NCBI GenBank assembly: GCA_036426205.1
Contig: WSYH01001920.1
Coordinates: 1 to 64,000 of the forward strand
Length of the DNA: 64,000 nt
Direction: 5' to 3'
Source of the DNA: Ascaphus truei
Taxonomy: Eukaryota > Chordata > Amphibia > Anura > Ascaphidae
Positions 21,454-33,400 of this stretch are shown here, piece after piece (positions within the stretch are counted from its first letter, which is position 1; each line of letters opens with the position of its first letter). Made by a program: the position numbers and the translations under genes. The notes beneath the pieces are model-generated. The model ran no database searches. It was not told where the DNA came from and saw only the letters and a program-made list of their open reading frames with translations.

Positions 21454-24400
21454 GTAATATGAACGTCTGATAGACAGATGATAGATAGAGGAGCTAATAT
21501 AACACAACCCACTGTTTTTCATCATCTAATTTTGGAAATGTTTAACTACTGCTAGTGTAACTATGTTTAAATGCATGTTTATCACACCATAACTTGTTGA
21601 CAAACTGTTATATTTGTTGCCGTCTACATTACAATAAGTCATTTTAAACCAGGTAATGTAATCCTTAATGTCTGAGGCGCTTTCAGCACTAAATAGCTTA
21701 TGAGATATTGCTGAGTTTAATAGATTCTAGTGGCTTTATCTCTAAAGGTATCATTCATTATCAGTCAGTGACTTTAACTGTTACAACTGATAATGGCTAT
21801 CATGGAGAAGAGACCCCACTGATGTGAGACCCCACTGATGGGAGACCCTACTGATGGGAGACCCTACTGATGTGAGACCCCACTGATGGGAGACCCCACT
21901 GATGGGAGACCCCACTGATGGGAGACCCTACTGATGGGAGACCCCACTGATGGGAGACCCCACTGATGGGAGACCCTACTGATGGGAGACCCTACTGATG
22001 GGAGACCCTACTGATGGGAGACCCCACTGATGGGAGACCACACTGATCCCCTGTTAATTGTAGATGGGAACGGTTTCTCAACAATGCTTTGTAAACGGTT
22101 TGTTTTAAAGCAGCAATCACGTCCATTTGTCTTCCCCTTTATTTGAAGGATGGGTACCAGGCAGTCCCCAGAGCTTAGCCGCACTATTTTCAGCTCCGGG
22201 GACCCTGCGATACTTACTGGTAAAGGTAACGGTTGTTGCCTAAAATCCCCTGCATCACGTAGGCCAATAGGAAGCCTTTAACACTGCGACATGACATTGC
22301 GGCTTCCGCCGACATTTTGTTTCCCCTGGAGAGGACTGAGTGCAGGTAAGTATCTTAGGCCAAGGTTCCCTGGAGCTGAAAACAGCACAGGTAAGCTCCC
22401 AGTACTCTCTGGTTAAACAGAACAAGGATGGTACAAAAAATAACACGCAGAGAGAATTGCTGCTTTAACCCACCTGCTTATGCAGTCATTGTAAACGATT
22501 TCATATTGGTAAATGTTTCTTGAGACACAGAGACAGAAAGATTGCATTGTCTCTTTTTGTTTGAAAGGATTTTGATTGGCCAATTCAGGGGTCATTGATG
22601 CCAAACAGTCCTCCACTGGTGAAACCGTGTAGGAATGAGCCAGACGTACATGTGCCTGTGAGACTGAAGGTGTTAAGAAACGGTGATCAGAGCCGGCCAT
22701 GTATGCTTGTTGGACCCGACATGACAAACATGCTCAAAAAACAGTAAGTGCACACAGGGTTTTGCTAGCCTAGAAACAAAACATGATGGGTTCTTTTAAA
22801 GCGATTTTATGTATGTATACCTTTATTTGTATGTATGTATATGTTTATTTGTATGTATCTATATCTTTATTTATATAGCGCCATTAATGTACATAGCGCT
22901 TCACAGCAGTAATACACGTGACAATCATAGAAATAGCAAATAATACAAATAACACATAATGGGAAGAAGTGCTTCCGACATAAATGTAACAAGGAAAAGT
23001 AACATAGAAAAAGGAGTCCCTGCCCCGAAGAGCTTACAATCTAATTGATAAGTAGGAGAAACGTACAGAGACAGTAGGAGGGCGTTCTGGTAAGTGCGCC
23101 TGCAAGGGGCCAAGGTTTATGTATCGTGTATAGTATCAGCCACGGAGCTACTCTTATGCTTCGTTAAGGAGGTGGGTTTTAAGGTGGGTCTTAAAAGATG
23201 GGTTTTATCAGGGTGTCTGCGTTTCCGGGTGTTTTTTTAATAGCGAAATATCATCCAGTGAAAATCCAAAATGCTGGTCCGAATAAACAATCTAATAATA
23301 ATTAAATTCTCAAGTGCCGCCCACACATTTCCAGATTTCACAAACCAAATAAGTGAAACTAACAAGGCTACTAGAAGTATACAGTATTTACATTAATTAA
23401 ATATACTTCGTACACCACTGAACAATGATTAATATCCACACAGGCTGACGAGTCAGATGCCTGAAAGAAATGATCTAGGAAGTAAAGTGAAGCCTGAAAT
23501 TGAAAGCTGTGATGCATATATGCCTTATTATTGTGTCTTAATTATATCATAGTTCTCTAAATATTTATTGAGGATGTAGTTTGTGTCTGCTTGTAAAAAT
23601 AGTGAAATGTATACGTTCTTCAATAGCTTTAAAAAGTCTCTGTTTGAACTGTTATAAAGTCTCTATTATGTGTGTTGTTGAAAGAAGTACATATTTGTTT
23701 TCTCATTTCTTATAGCGGTGACGTCCCATCTGCCAATAAAAGAACGAAAGAACGGGGGGGAACGAACGATGTCAAAGAGGATCATTCTGTAAAAGTGGGC
23801 CGGATTGAATTTCGGCAATTTTTGGAAAGGTATTGAAAGGAATGGACAATGATGTGAGATATTTATTTATTTGGAAAGTACAACAAATATATTAATAATT
23901 ATAGACTAAAGCGGTAAAATTCTGGGAATTTTAACCAATCAGTAATGGCCTGGAATTTTTGGCACCCTGCCAAGTTTTTCAGCCAATCAGCTTTCAGTTT
24001 TCATTCACAAAGAGTGAAGTTTGCTCATAGACAGGGAAGTGATTGGACAGAAGGCACCAGCAAGGAACTGACTCCTCCCCCTCCCTGTCTGCAGCCAGGC
24101 ACTGACTCCTCCCCCTCCCTGCCCCTCCCTGTTTCCAAGTTTCGGGGTGACGTGCCCCTCAATATACAAGTACCAGAGGATTTGCCTGGACCCTTGGACC
24201 GAGTTCCCACCACGAACAGATAAGACAAACAAATGGTTATTTCTGTTCTAAAGACTGCTGTATCTAGTGACCCTAATGAGGAGCAGCTTGTTTTAAAGCT
24301 GGGGAAACCGGTTAGTTTGGCCGCAGCTGTTAGAGAAGTGATTCTGATGTGTAGTTGGATCCCTAAAGAGAGAAAGATTTTGTTTATATGATTTTGGTTT

Positions 24401-27400
24401 TAGATTTCTTAAAATAACAGTGTGGAATACTGTAACCTGAATGTTGAACTGCTGAATGAAGTGTCTGAGTACCTCTAATCTACACCTTGTTACAGCGGCA
24501 GTACCTTACTGGGATGAATAAAGCCGGAAGCCTGAGTTAAGCAGCATAATACTTTGCATGATCCTGTTTTTTGTATAATACCCTAGAAAACTGTGTCGGG
24601 AAGAACCACCGACATACGTCCTCGCTACAAAGAGGGGCTTGTCACAAGATATATATATATATATTATTAATCTCTAAGATTGTCTCAACAACCAGAATCC
24701 TCCTCGATGAGGAAAGGATACAAGAGCATTAGGATGGAGAGGACAGAAACAAGGACAAACAGCGGAACGAGGAGAGGAATTGAATCAGTTTGCCCATGGG
24801 GCAGGAGGGAGTGCAAAGAGAGGGGAGAGACCAGCAGTTGAGAGAGGAGGAAACAGACAGCTAGGAGAGAAGATAATGAGGTGATATGAAGGAGAGCATT
24901 GTAGTGGCACGAGAGGACACAATGCAGTAAAGGAGGAAGTGAAAGAGTGGGGAGGAGATAGTGCAAAGAGAGCAGGGCATTATGGAGGAGAGAATAGGTG
25001 GGGAAGAGGGAACAAGAACAGCAAGGCATTACCAGAGGAGGGGACAAGACAAGCAAGGCATTACATGAGAGAGAGGACAAGAGACAGCAAGCATTCCGGC
25101 AGAGAGAGGGGGACAAGAGACAGCAAGGCATTACATGGGGATGAGAGGTGCAAGAGACGAACCAGGCACTTCCCATGAGTGAAGGAACAAAGACAAAGGC
25201 ATTACCGGGAGGAGAGAGACAAGAGACAGCAGGCATTACCGGGAGGAGAGGGGACAAAGACACAAGTCATTACAGGGAGAGAGGGACAAGAGACAGCAAG
25301 GCATTGCCAGGAGGAGAGTAGACAAGACAGAAGGCATTACCGAGGAAGGGACAAGAGCACGCAAGGCATTACCAGAGGAGAGGGACAAGAGCACCAAGGC
25401 ATTACAGGGAGGAAGTGGACAAGAGAGCAGCAGGCATTGCCAGGTATGAGAAGGACAAGAGACAGCAAGGCATTACCGGAGGAGAAGGACAGAGACACCA
25501 AGGCTTACTGGGAGGAGAGGGGACAAGAGACAGCAAGGCACTTACTGGGAGGAGAAGGGGACAAGAGACACGCAAGGCATTACACGAGGAGAGGGGACAA
25601 GAACAGCAGGCTTACCAAGGGGACAAGAGACAGCAAGGCATTACCAGGAGGAGAGGGGACAAGAGACACAAGGCATTACTGGGGAGGAGAGGGGACAAGA
25701 GACAGCAAGGCATTACAGGGAGGGGGAAAGAGGGCAAGAGACAGCAGCATTACCAGGGAGAGGGGACAAGAGACAGCAAGGCTACCAGGTACAAAGACAG
25801 CAAGGCCATTAGGGAGGAGAGGGACAAGAGACAGCAAGGCATTACGGGAGGAGAGGGGACAAGAGACAGCAAGGCATTACCAGGAGGAACAGGGACAAGA
25901 ACAGCAGGGCATACCAGGATAGAGAGAGGGGACAGAGACAGCAAGGCATACCGGGAGGAAGGGGACAGGACGCAGGCATTACCGGAGGAGATGGACAAGA
26001 GACACCAAGCTTACGGAGGAGAGGTACAAGAGACAGCAGGCATTACCGAGAGAGAAGGGACAAAGAACACAGGGCATTACCAGAGGGGAAGAGAGGGACA
26101 AGAGACAGCAAGCACAGATCCAGGAGGAGGGGGACAAGAGACAGCAAGGCATTACGCGGAGAGAGGAGACAAGAGCAGCAAGGCATACGCACCGTGGCGA
26201 GAGGGACAAGGAACAGCAGGCATTACCGTGTAGGAAGGGGACAAGACAGCAAGGCATTACCGTAGGGAGGGAGAGAGGGGACAAGACGCAAGGGCGTACC
26301 AGGAGGAGAGGGGACAAGAGAACGCAGGCATTACCAAGGGAGGAGAGGAGACAAGAGACAGCAAGGCATTACCGGGAGGAAGGGGGGGACAAGAGACAGC
26401 AGGGCATTACTGGGAGGAAGGGGACAGAGAACAGCAAGGCATTACCGGGAGAGAGGGGACAAGGATAGCACGGCTTACCGGGAGGAGAGGGACAAAGAGA
26501 CAGCAAGGCATTACTGGGAGGGTGAAACGATGAGTAATGTTTCATGAATACCTTTTATGATCTGCTAGATCGGCGTATGTTACGCCAGTACAGCTAGTAT
26601 TGTATATACTATGCTATATACTATGCATATCTAACTATGCTAATAGTATGTTGGATGTTGTAAATTGTCTTTTATTAGCAGTCTGTCTGACCCATTTGTG
26701 AGATTTGATCTGACTTTGACTACCTTTGGCTCCAATCAAACCTATTATTTTTAGTACAAACACATGGCTGTAAACTAGAAAACAAATTGTGGACAATTTG
26801 ACAACATTTCTCTTCCCAGGACTAATGACTATGGAATTAGTTAATGCAGCATGTGCCCTTTTATTTCTGTTTATTGTGATAATTAAGTAATAATCCCTGA
26901 AGAACAGGGCATTACTGGCCAATAATGCCTGGCTGGAAGAGTTGAAGGCCCGAGGCGAAACCAAGGGACTTTAACCCGCCAGGGCATTATTGGCCATTGC
27001 CCTGTTTTTGAGGGGATTATTACTATTATAGGCTAAATGTAGGCTTATTTATTATTCATTTTTCATAAAAAAGATATTTTTGTAGTCATATTGATTTGAT
27101 CAGCTAATTATCTACATTCTTATACTTTTAACTGCAAGTTTATTAAAAGGAATTGTACATATACACAGACACCTCTGCACACCCCCCCCCCCAACACACA
27201 CACACTCTCAACCCCCCTCTATATACACAAACACACTCTGCGTCCCCTCCTACAACTGTGCACCCCCCCTCCTCTACACACACAAACACACTGCAGCCCT
27301 CCTCCACCCATCTACACTCACCAAACACACCATGTAGCCCACTTCCCCTACACACACTGCAGCCCCCTGTAAATCCACACACTGCAGACACACCACACAC

Positions 27401-30400
27401 ACCAACAAAACACGCTGCACCCCTCCTACACCACCCACAAAACACAACACTGAAAACCACACACACCTGCAGCTCCCCCCTCTACACAAACGAAACACAC
27501 AAACAGACACCACACCACAAGACTCTGCTGCCTCCTCTACACCCCAAAACACACAAAACAAATGCTCTGTTGCCCCCTTACACACCCACAAAACACCAAC
27601 AACACAAAACCTTTCCCCTCACTCTCCTTGCGGAGCTCTCTGCAGGCAGGGAGGGGAGGATTCTGTGCCTGGCTGCAGACAGGAGGGGGAGGAGTCCAGT
27701 GCCTGGCTGCAGCAGGGTGGGGGAGGAGTCAGTGCCTTGCTGCAGGCAGGGAGGGTGAGAAGTCAGTGTCTGCTGCAGACAGGGATGTGGAGAAGTCAGT
27801 GTCTGGCTGCAGACAGGGGGGGGAGGAGTCTGTGCCTGGCTGCAGATGAGGGGGAGGAGTCAGTGCCTGGCTGCAGGCAGTGTGGGGAGGAGTCAGTGCC
27901 TTGCTGCAGGCAGGGGTGGGGGAGGTGTCAGTGTCTGGCTGCAGACAGGGAGGTGGAGAATTCAGTGTCTGGCTGCAGACCAGGGAGGGGGAGGAGTCTG
28001 TGCCTAGCTGCAGACAGGGAGGGGGAGGAGTCATGCCTGGCTGCGAACAGGGAGGGGGAGAAGTCAGTGTCTGGCTGCAGGCAGGGAGGGGAGGAGTTCT
28101 GTGCCTAGCTGCAGACAAGGGAGGTGGAGGAGTCAGTGCCTGGCTGCAGGCAGGGTGGGGAGGAGTCGGTGCCTGGCTGCAGCGGGAGGGGGAGAAGTCA
28201 GTGTCTGGCTGCAGGCAGTTGGGGGAGGAGTCAGTGCCTTGTCTGCAGACAGGGCCCTGCCTGCAGCCAGGCACTGACTCCTCCCCCTCCCTGTCTGCAG
28301 CTAGGCACAGACTCCTCCCCCTCCCTGCCTGCAGCCAGACACTGACTTCTCCCCCTCCCTGTCTGCAGCCAGGCACTGACTCCTCCCCCTCCCTGTCTGC
28401 AGCTAGGCACAGACTCCTCCCCCTCCCTGTCTGCAGCCAGACACTGACTTCTCCACCTCCCTGTCTGCAGCCAGACACTGACACCTCCCCCTCCCTGCCT
28501 GCAGCAAGGCACTGACTCCTCCCCCACCCTGCCTGCAGCCAGGCACTGACTCCTCCCCCTCCCTGTCTGCAGCCAGGCACAGACTCCTCCCCCTCCCTGT
28601 CTGCAGCCAGACACTGACTTCTCCACCTCCCTGTCTGCAGCCAGACACTGACTTCTCCCCCTCCCTGCCTGCAGCAAGGCACTGACTCCTCCCCCACCCT
28701 GCCTGCAGCCAGGCACTGACTCCTCCCCCTCCCTGTCTGCAGCCAGGCACAGACTCCTCCCCCTCCCTGCCTGCAGAGAGCTCCGCACAGGAGAGTGAGG
28801 GGAAAGGTTTGTGTGTCTGTTGTGTGTTTTGTGGGTGTAAAGGGGGCCAACAGAGCATTTGTTGTGTGTTTTGTGGGTGTAGAGGAGGCAGCAGAGTCTT
28901 GTTGGTGTGTGTCTGTTGTGTGTGTTTCGTTTGTGTAGAGGGGGAGCTGCAGTGTGTGTGTGTTTTCAGTGTGTGTTTTGTGGGTGTAGGAGGGGTGCAG
29001 AGTGTTTTGTTGGTGTGTGTGTGTGTCTGCAGTGTGTGGATTTACAGGGGGCTGCAGTGTGTGTAGGGAGTGGGCTACTGGTGTGTTTTGTGAGTGTAGA
29101 GGGTGGAGGAGGGCTGCAGTGTGTTTTGTGTGTGTAGAGGAGGGGGGCTGCACAGTGTGTAGGGGGGACTGCAGAGTGTGTTTGTGTATATAGAGGGGGG
29201 TTGCAGAGTGTGTGTGTGTTGGGGTTGTGGTGCAGAGGTGTCTGTGTATATGTACAATTTCCTTTTAATAAACTTGCAGTAAAAGTATAAGAATGTAGAT
29301 AATTATGCTGATCAAAATCAATATGACTACAAAAAATTATCTTTTTTATGAAAAATGAATAATAAATAAGCCTACATTTAGCCTATAATAGTAATAATCC
29401 CCTCAAGACAGGGCATTATGGCCAATATGCCCTGGCGGGTTAAAGTCCCTTGGTTTCGCCTCGGGCCTTCAACTCTTCCAGCCAGGCATTATTGGCCAGT
29501 AATGCCCTGTTCTTCAGGGATTATTACTTAATTATCACAATAACAGAAATAAAAGGGCACAGTGCTGCATTAACTAATTTCCATAGTCATTAGTCCTGGG
29601 AAGAGAAATGTTGTCAACTTGTCACAATTTGTTTTCTAGTTTTACAGCCATGTGTTTGATACTAAAAATAATAGGTTTGTATGGAGCTTCAAATTGTAGC
29701 TCAAATGTCAGATCAAATCTCCAGAATGGGTCAGACAGACTGAATAAAAGACAATTTCCACACATCCACATAATATATAGCATAGTTAGTATATAGCATA
29801 GTATATAGCATAGTATATACAATACTAGCTGTACCTGGCGTAACATACGCCGATCTAGCAGATCATAAAGGTTATTCATGAAACATTACTCATCGTTTTC
29901 ACCCCTCCCAGTAATGCCTTGCTGTCTCTTGTCCCCTCTCCTCCCGGTAATGCCTTGCTGTCTCTTGTCCCCTCTCCTCCCGGTAATGCCTTGCTGTCTC
30001 TTGTCCCCTCTCCTCCCAGTAATGCCCTGCTGTCTCTTGTCCCCTCTCCTCCCGGTAATGCCTTGCTGTCTCTTGTCTCCTCTCCTCCTGGTAATGCCTT
30101 GCTGTCTCTTGTCCCCTCTCCTCCTGGTAATGCCTTGCTGTCTCTTGTCCCCTCTCCTCCCTGTAATGCCTTGCTGTCTCTTGTCCCCTCTCCTCCTGGT
30201 AATGCCTTGCTGTCTTCTCTTGTCCCTCCCTCCTCCTCCGTAATGCCCTTGCTGTCTCTTGTCCCTCCTCCTCCCTGGTAATGCCTTGCTGTCTCTTGTC
30301 CCCTCTACTCTGGTAATGTCCTTTGCTGTCTTGTTTCCCCTCTCCTCTGGTAATGCCCTGCTGCTCTCTTGTCCCCTACTCCCTGGTAATCCTTGCTGTC

Positions 30401-33400
30401 TCTTGTCCCCTCTCCTCCCGGTAAGCCTTGCTGTCTCTTGTCCTCTCTTCCCGTAATGCCTTCTGTCTCTTGTCCCCTTCTCCCGGTAAATGCCTTGCTG
30501 TCTCTGTCCCCCTCTACCTCTGGTAAGCCCTGCTGTCTCTTGTCCCCTCTCCTCCTGGTATGCCTTGCTGTCTCTTGTCCCATCTCCTACGTAATGCCTG
30601 CTGTCTCTTGTCCCTCTCCTCCTAATGCTTCTGTTCTTGTCCCCTCGGTAATGCTTGCTGTCTCTTTCGTCCCCTCTCCTCCTGGTAATGCCTTGCTGTC
30701 TCTTGTCCCCTCTTCCTCCCTGTAATGCCTTGCTGTCTTGTCCCCTCTCCTCCCAGTAATGCCTTGCGTGCTCTTGTCCCCCTCCCTCCTGGTAATGTCC
30801 TTGCTGTTCTCTTGTCCCCTCTCTGTAGCCTTGCTGTACTCTGGTCCCCTCTCCTCTGGTAATGCCTTGCGGTCTCTTGTCCCCTTCTCCTCCCAGTAAT
30901 GCCTTCTGTCTCTTGTCCCCTCTGCCTCCGGTAGGCCTTGGTGTCTCTGTCCCCTTCCTCCCGGTAAGCCTTGCTGTCTCTTGTCCTCTCTCCTCCGGTC
31001 AATGCCTTGCTTCTCTTGTCCTCTCTCCTCCCTGTTAATGCCTTGCGTGTCTCTTGTCCCCTCTCCTCTGGTAATGCCTTGCTGTCTCTGTCCCCTCCTC
31101 CCGGTAATGCCTTCTGTCCTCTTGGTCTCTCCCTCGTCTCTCCTGGCAATGCCTTGCTGTCTCTTGTCCTCTCTCCTCCCTGTAATGCCTTGCTGTCTCT
31201 TGTCCCCTCTCCTCCCGTAATGCCTGCTGTCTTTGTCTCCCTCTCCTCCTGGTAATGCCTTCTGTCTCTCTGTTCTCCTCTCGTCCCCTGGCAATGCTTT
31301 GCTGTCTTTGTCCTCTACGTCTCTCCCTGTAATGCCTTGCGTTCCTCTTGTCCCCATCTCCTCGCGGTAATGCCTTGCTGTCTCTTGTCCTCTCTCCTCC
31401 CTGTAATGCCTTGCTGTCTCTTGTCCCCTCTCCTCCTGGTAATGCCTTGCTGTCTCTTGTCCCCTCTTCCCCACCTTATTCTCTCCTCCATCATGCCCTG
31501 CTCTTCTTTGCACTCTCTCCTCCCCACTCTTTGCACTTCCTCCTTTACTGCATTTGCTCCTCTCTGTGCACACTACATGCTCTCCTCTCCTACTCACCTC
31601 ATCTATCTTCTCCTCCTAGCTGTCTCTGTTTCCTCCTCCTTCTCAACTTGCTGTCTCTCCTCCCCTCTCTTTGCACTCCCTCCTGCCCCATGTGCACACT
31701 GATCTCCATTCCCTCCTCCTCGTCATCCCTCTGTCTTGTCCTTGTCTTTCTCTGTCTCTCCTCCCCTCCTCACTGTCTCTCTGTCTCCTTCCTCCTCGAG
31801 GAGGCATTCTGGTTGTTGCAGACATCCTTAGAGATTATATATATATATATATATATATTGTGACAAACGCCCCTCTTTTGTAGCGCTGACGTCTGTCTGG
31901 GTTCTTCCCGACACAGTTTTCTAGGGTTATTTATACAAAAACAGGATCATGCAATATTTATGCTGCTTAACTCAGGCTTCTTCTGCCTGCTTTATTTTCA
32001 TCCAAGTAAGTACTGTCAGCTTTAACACGTGTAGATTAGAGGTACTCAGACACTTTCATTCAGCAGTTCACACATTTCATGTTACACGTATTTCCCACCC
32101 TGTTATTTTAAGAATAAAACCAAAATCATATAAACAAAATCCTATCCCTTTCAGGGATCCAACTCACCATCAGAATCACTCTCTCTCAACAGCTGCGGCC
32201 AACTAACCCTGGTTCCCCACTTAAAACAATGCTCTCCGTCATTAGGGTCACTGAGTACAGCATCTTTAGCACCAGCAATAACCATTTGTTTTTGTCTTAT
32301 CTGTTCGTGGTGGGAACTCGGTTCCAAAGTGTCCCAGGCAAATCCTCTGGTACTGTGATATTGAGGGCCTCCACCCCGAAAACTGGAAACAGGGAAGCAG
32401 CGATACCCCCCAGCCTCCTGCTCTAAGGAGAGAGAGTGAAATGCAAAACCTCTCTGCTCTAATACCTGTGGCATGTGATTAGAAGAGCGGTGAGGGGGAG
32501 AACTATGCCATTGTAAGTGGGTCTGGATTTTCCCATCCAGCTGCCTGATTTAATGGGATCCTGTGGGAACGGATTCATTTTAACTATTCCTGCACTTCTT
32601 CTGACCTAAAATGAGGCAGAAGCTGCCTAACACTTTTGGACTTTATCACATCCCCCTCCCCAGCTCCACACCTACTAGTTTGAGCGGCCATGGACCTCAC
32701 TGGGGTGAGCGTCCTACCTGAAATACTTGAGCTAACGCCTCAGTACAATATTAGTATTCACATGACAAGATGAACTTCATTATATATTTACCAACCGAAA
32801 GGGCATTTTATTTCTATATTGTAAGCTACCACTATTTTTTTCCTATACTACAGCCTTGTAATCTAAAGGGCCATCTCGCTTTCATAGCGCAATGTCAGGC
32901 AGACCACTGCTGACGGACACCTCCTCCCTTTCGGCGCACTGTATCTCGCGCTCAGCCATCTTGCTTCTGCAGCTCTTCCTGTATTTCTAGCTTTTCCTGG
33001 ATCAATTGCTTCTCCCACTTTTCCTGCTTGGTGAAGCTTCTTATCACCTTCACTGTCTGGTTCAGTCAAGTCTGAATTTTTCTGTTTCAGAATTACTCTC
33101 TCTTAACAGTCTCTAAATTACTCAGGGCATTCTCTAGGTTTCTTTCAATATCCCCTCTCGTGGTTCAGACCGTGGCCCTCCAGGCGTGAGTTTTTGCACC
33201 TCTGTGCTGAGCGCTTGAAACCTCTTGCAGGCCTTCCCGTCTTTCTGTTTTAGGATAGCAAACGATGTGTCAGACTTAATCTGTTTTCCTCTATGGTGGC
33301 AATTACTGTTGTGCGCTTTTTTCAGACTAGTCGTCACCTCTTCCGCTCACTCCGTAAGAGAGCTCTGTTTTCTTCAAAGCCTCGTCTCTTGTAAAGCTGG

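Larger units (their letters stand above)
24117..32392. repeat. 8.3-kb palindrome (inverted duplication) in a DCDC1 intron
   Basis: The right half is the reverse complement of the left half. The centre is GGGCCC at 28252-28257, with essentially no spacer. Paired blocks at matching distances: LTR fragments 24117-24650 and 31859-32392; 36-bp minisatellites 24930-26530 and 29905-31460; AT-rich blocks 26535-27140 and 29280-29900; CA/GT-rich blocks 27150-27610 and 28790-29250. The arms differ by many small indels. It could be a real inverted duplication, a giant foldback element or a palindromic assembly artefact. Confidence 0.88.

Noticed and set aside
25179..26233. Gln/Arg/Lys-rich open frames of 247 and 272 residues
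   Set aside because: Produced by the 36-bp minisatellite. The unit is a multiple of three, so it stays open by chance, and indels shift it between frames.
27729..29153. 474-residue minus-strand open frame, longest in the window
   Set aside because: It consists of CA-rich DNA and 34-bp minisatellite units at the palindrome centre. The repeat period and composition explain the lack of stops.
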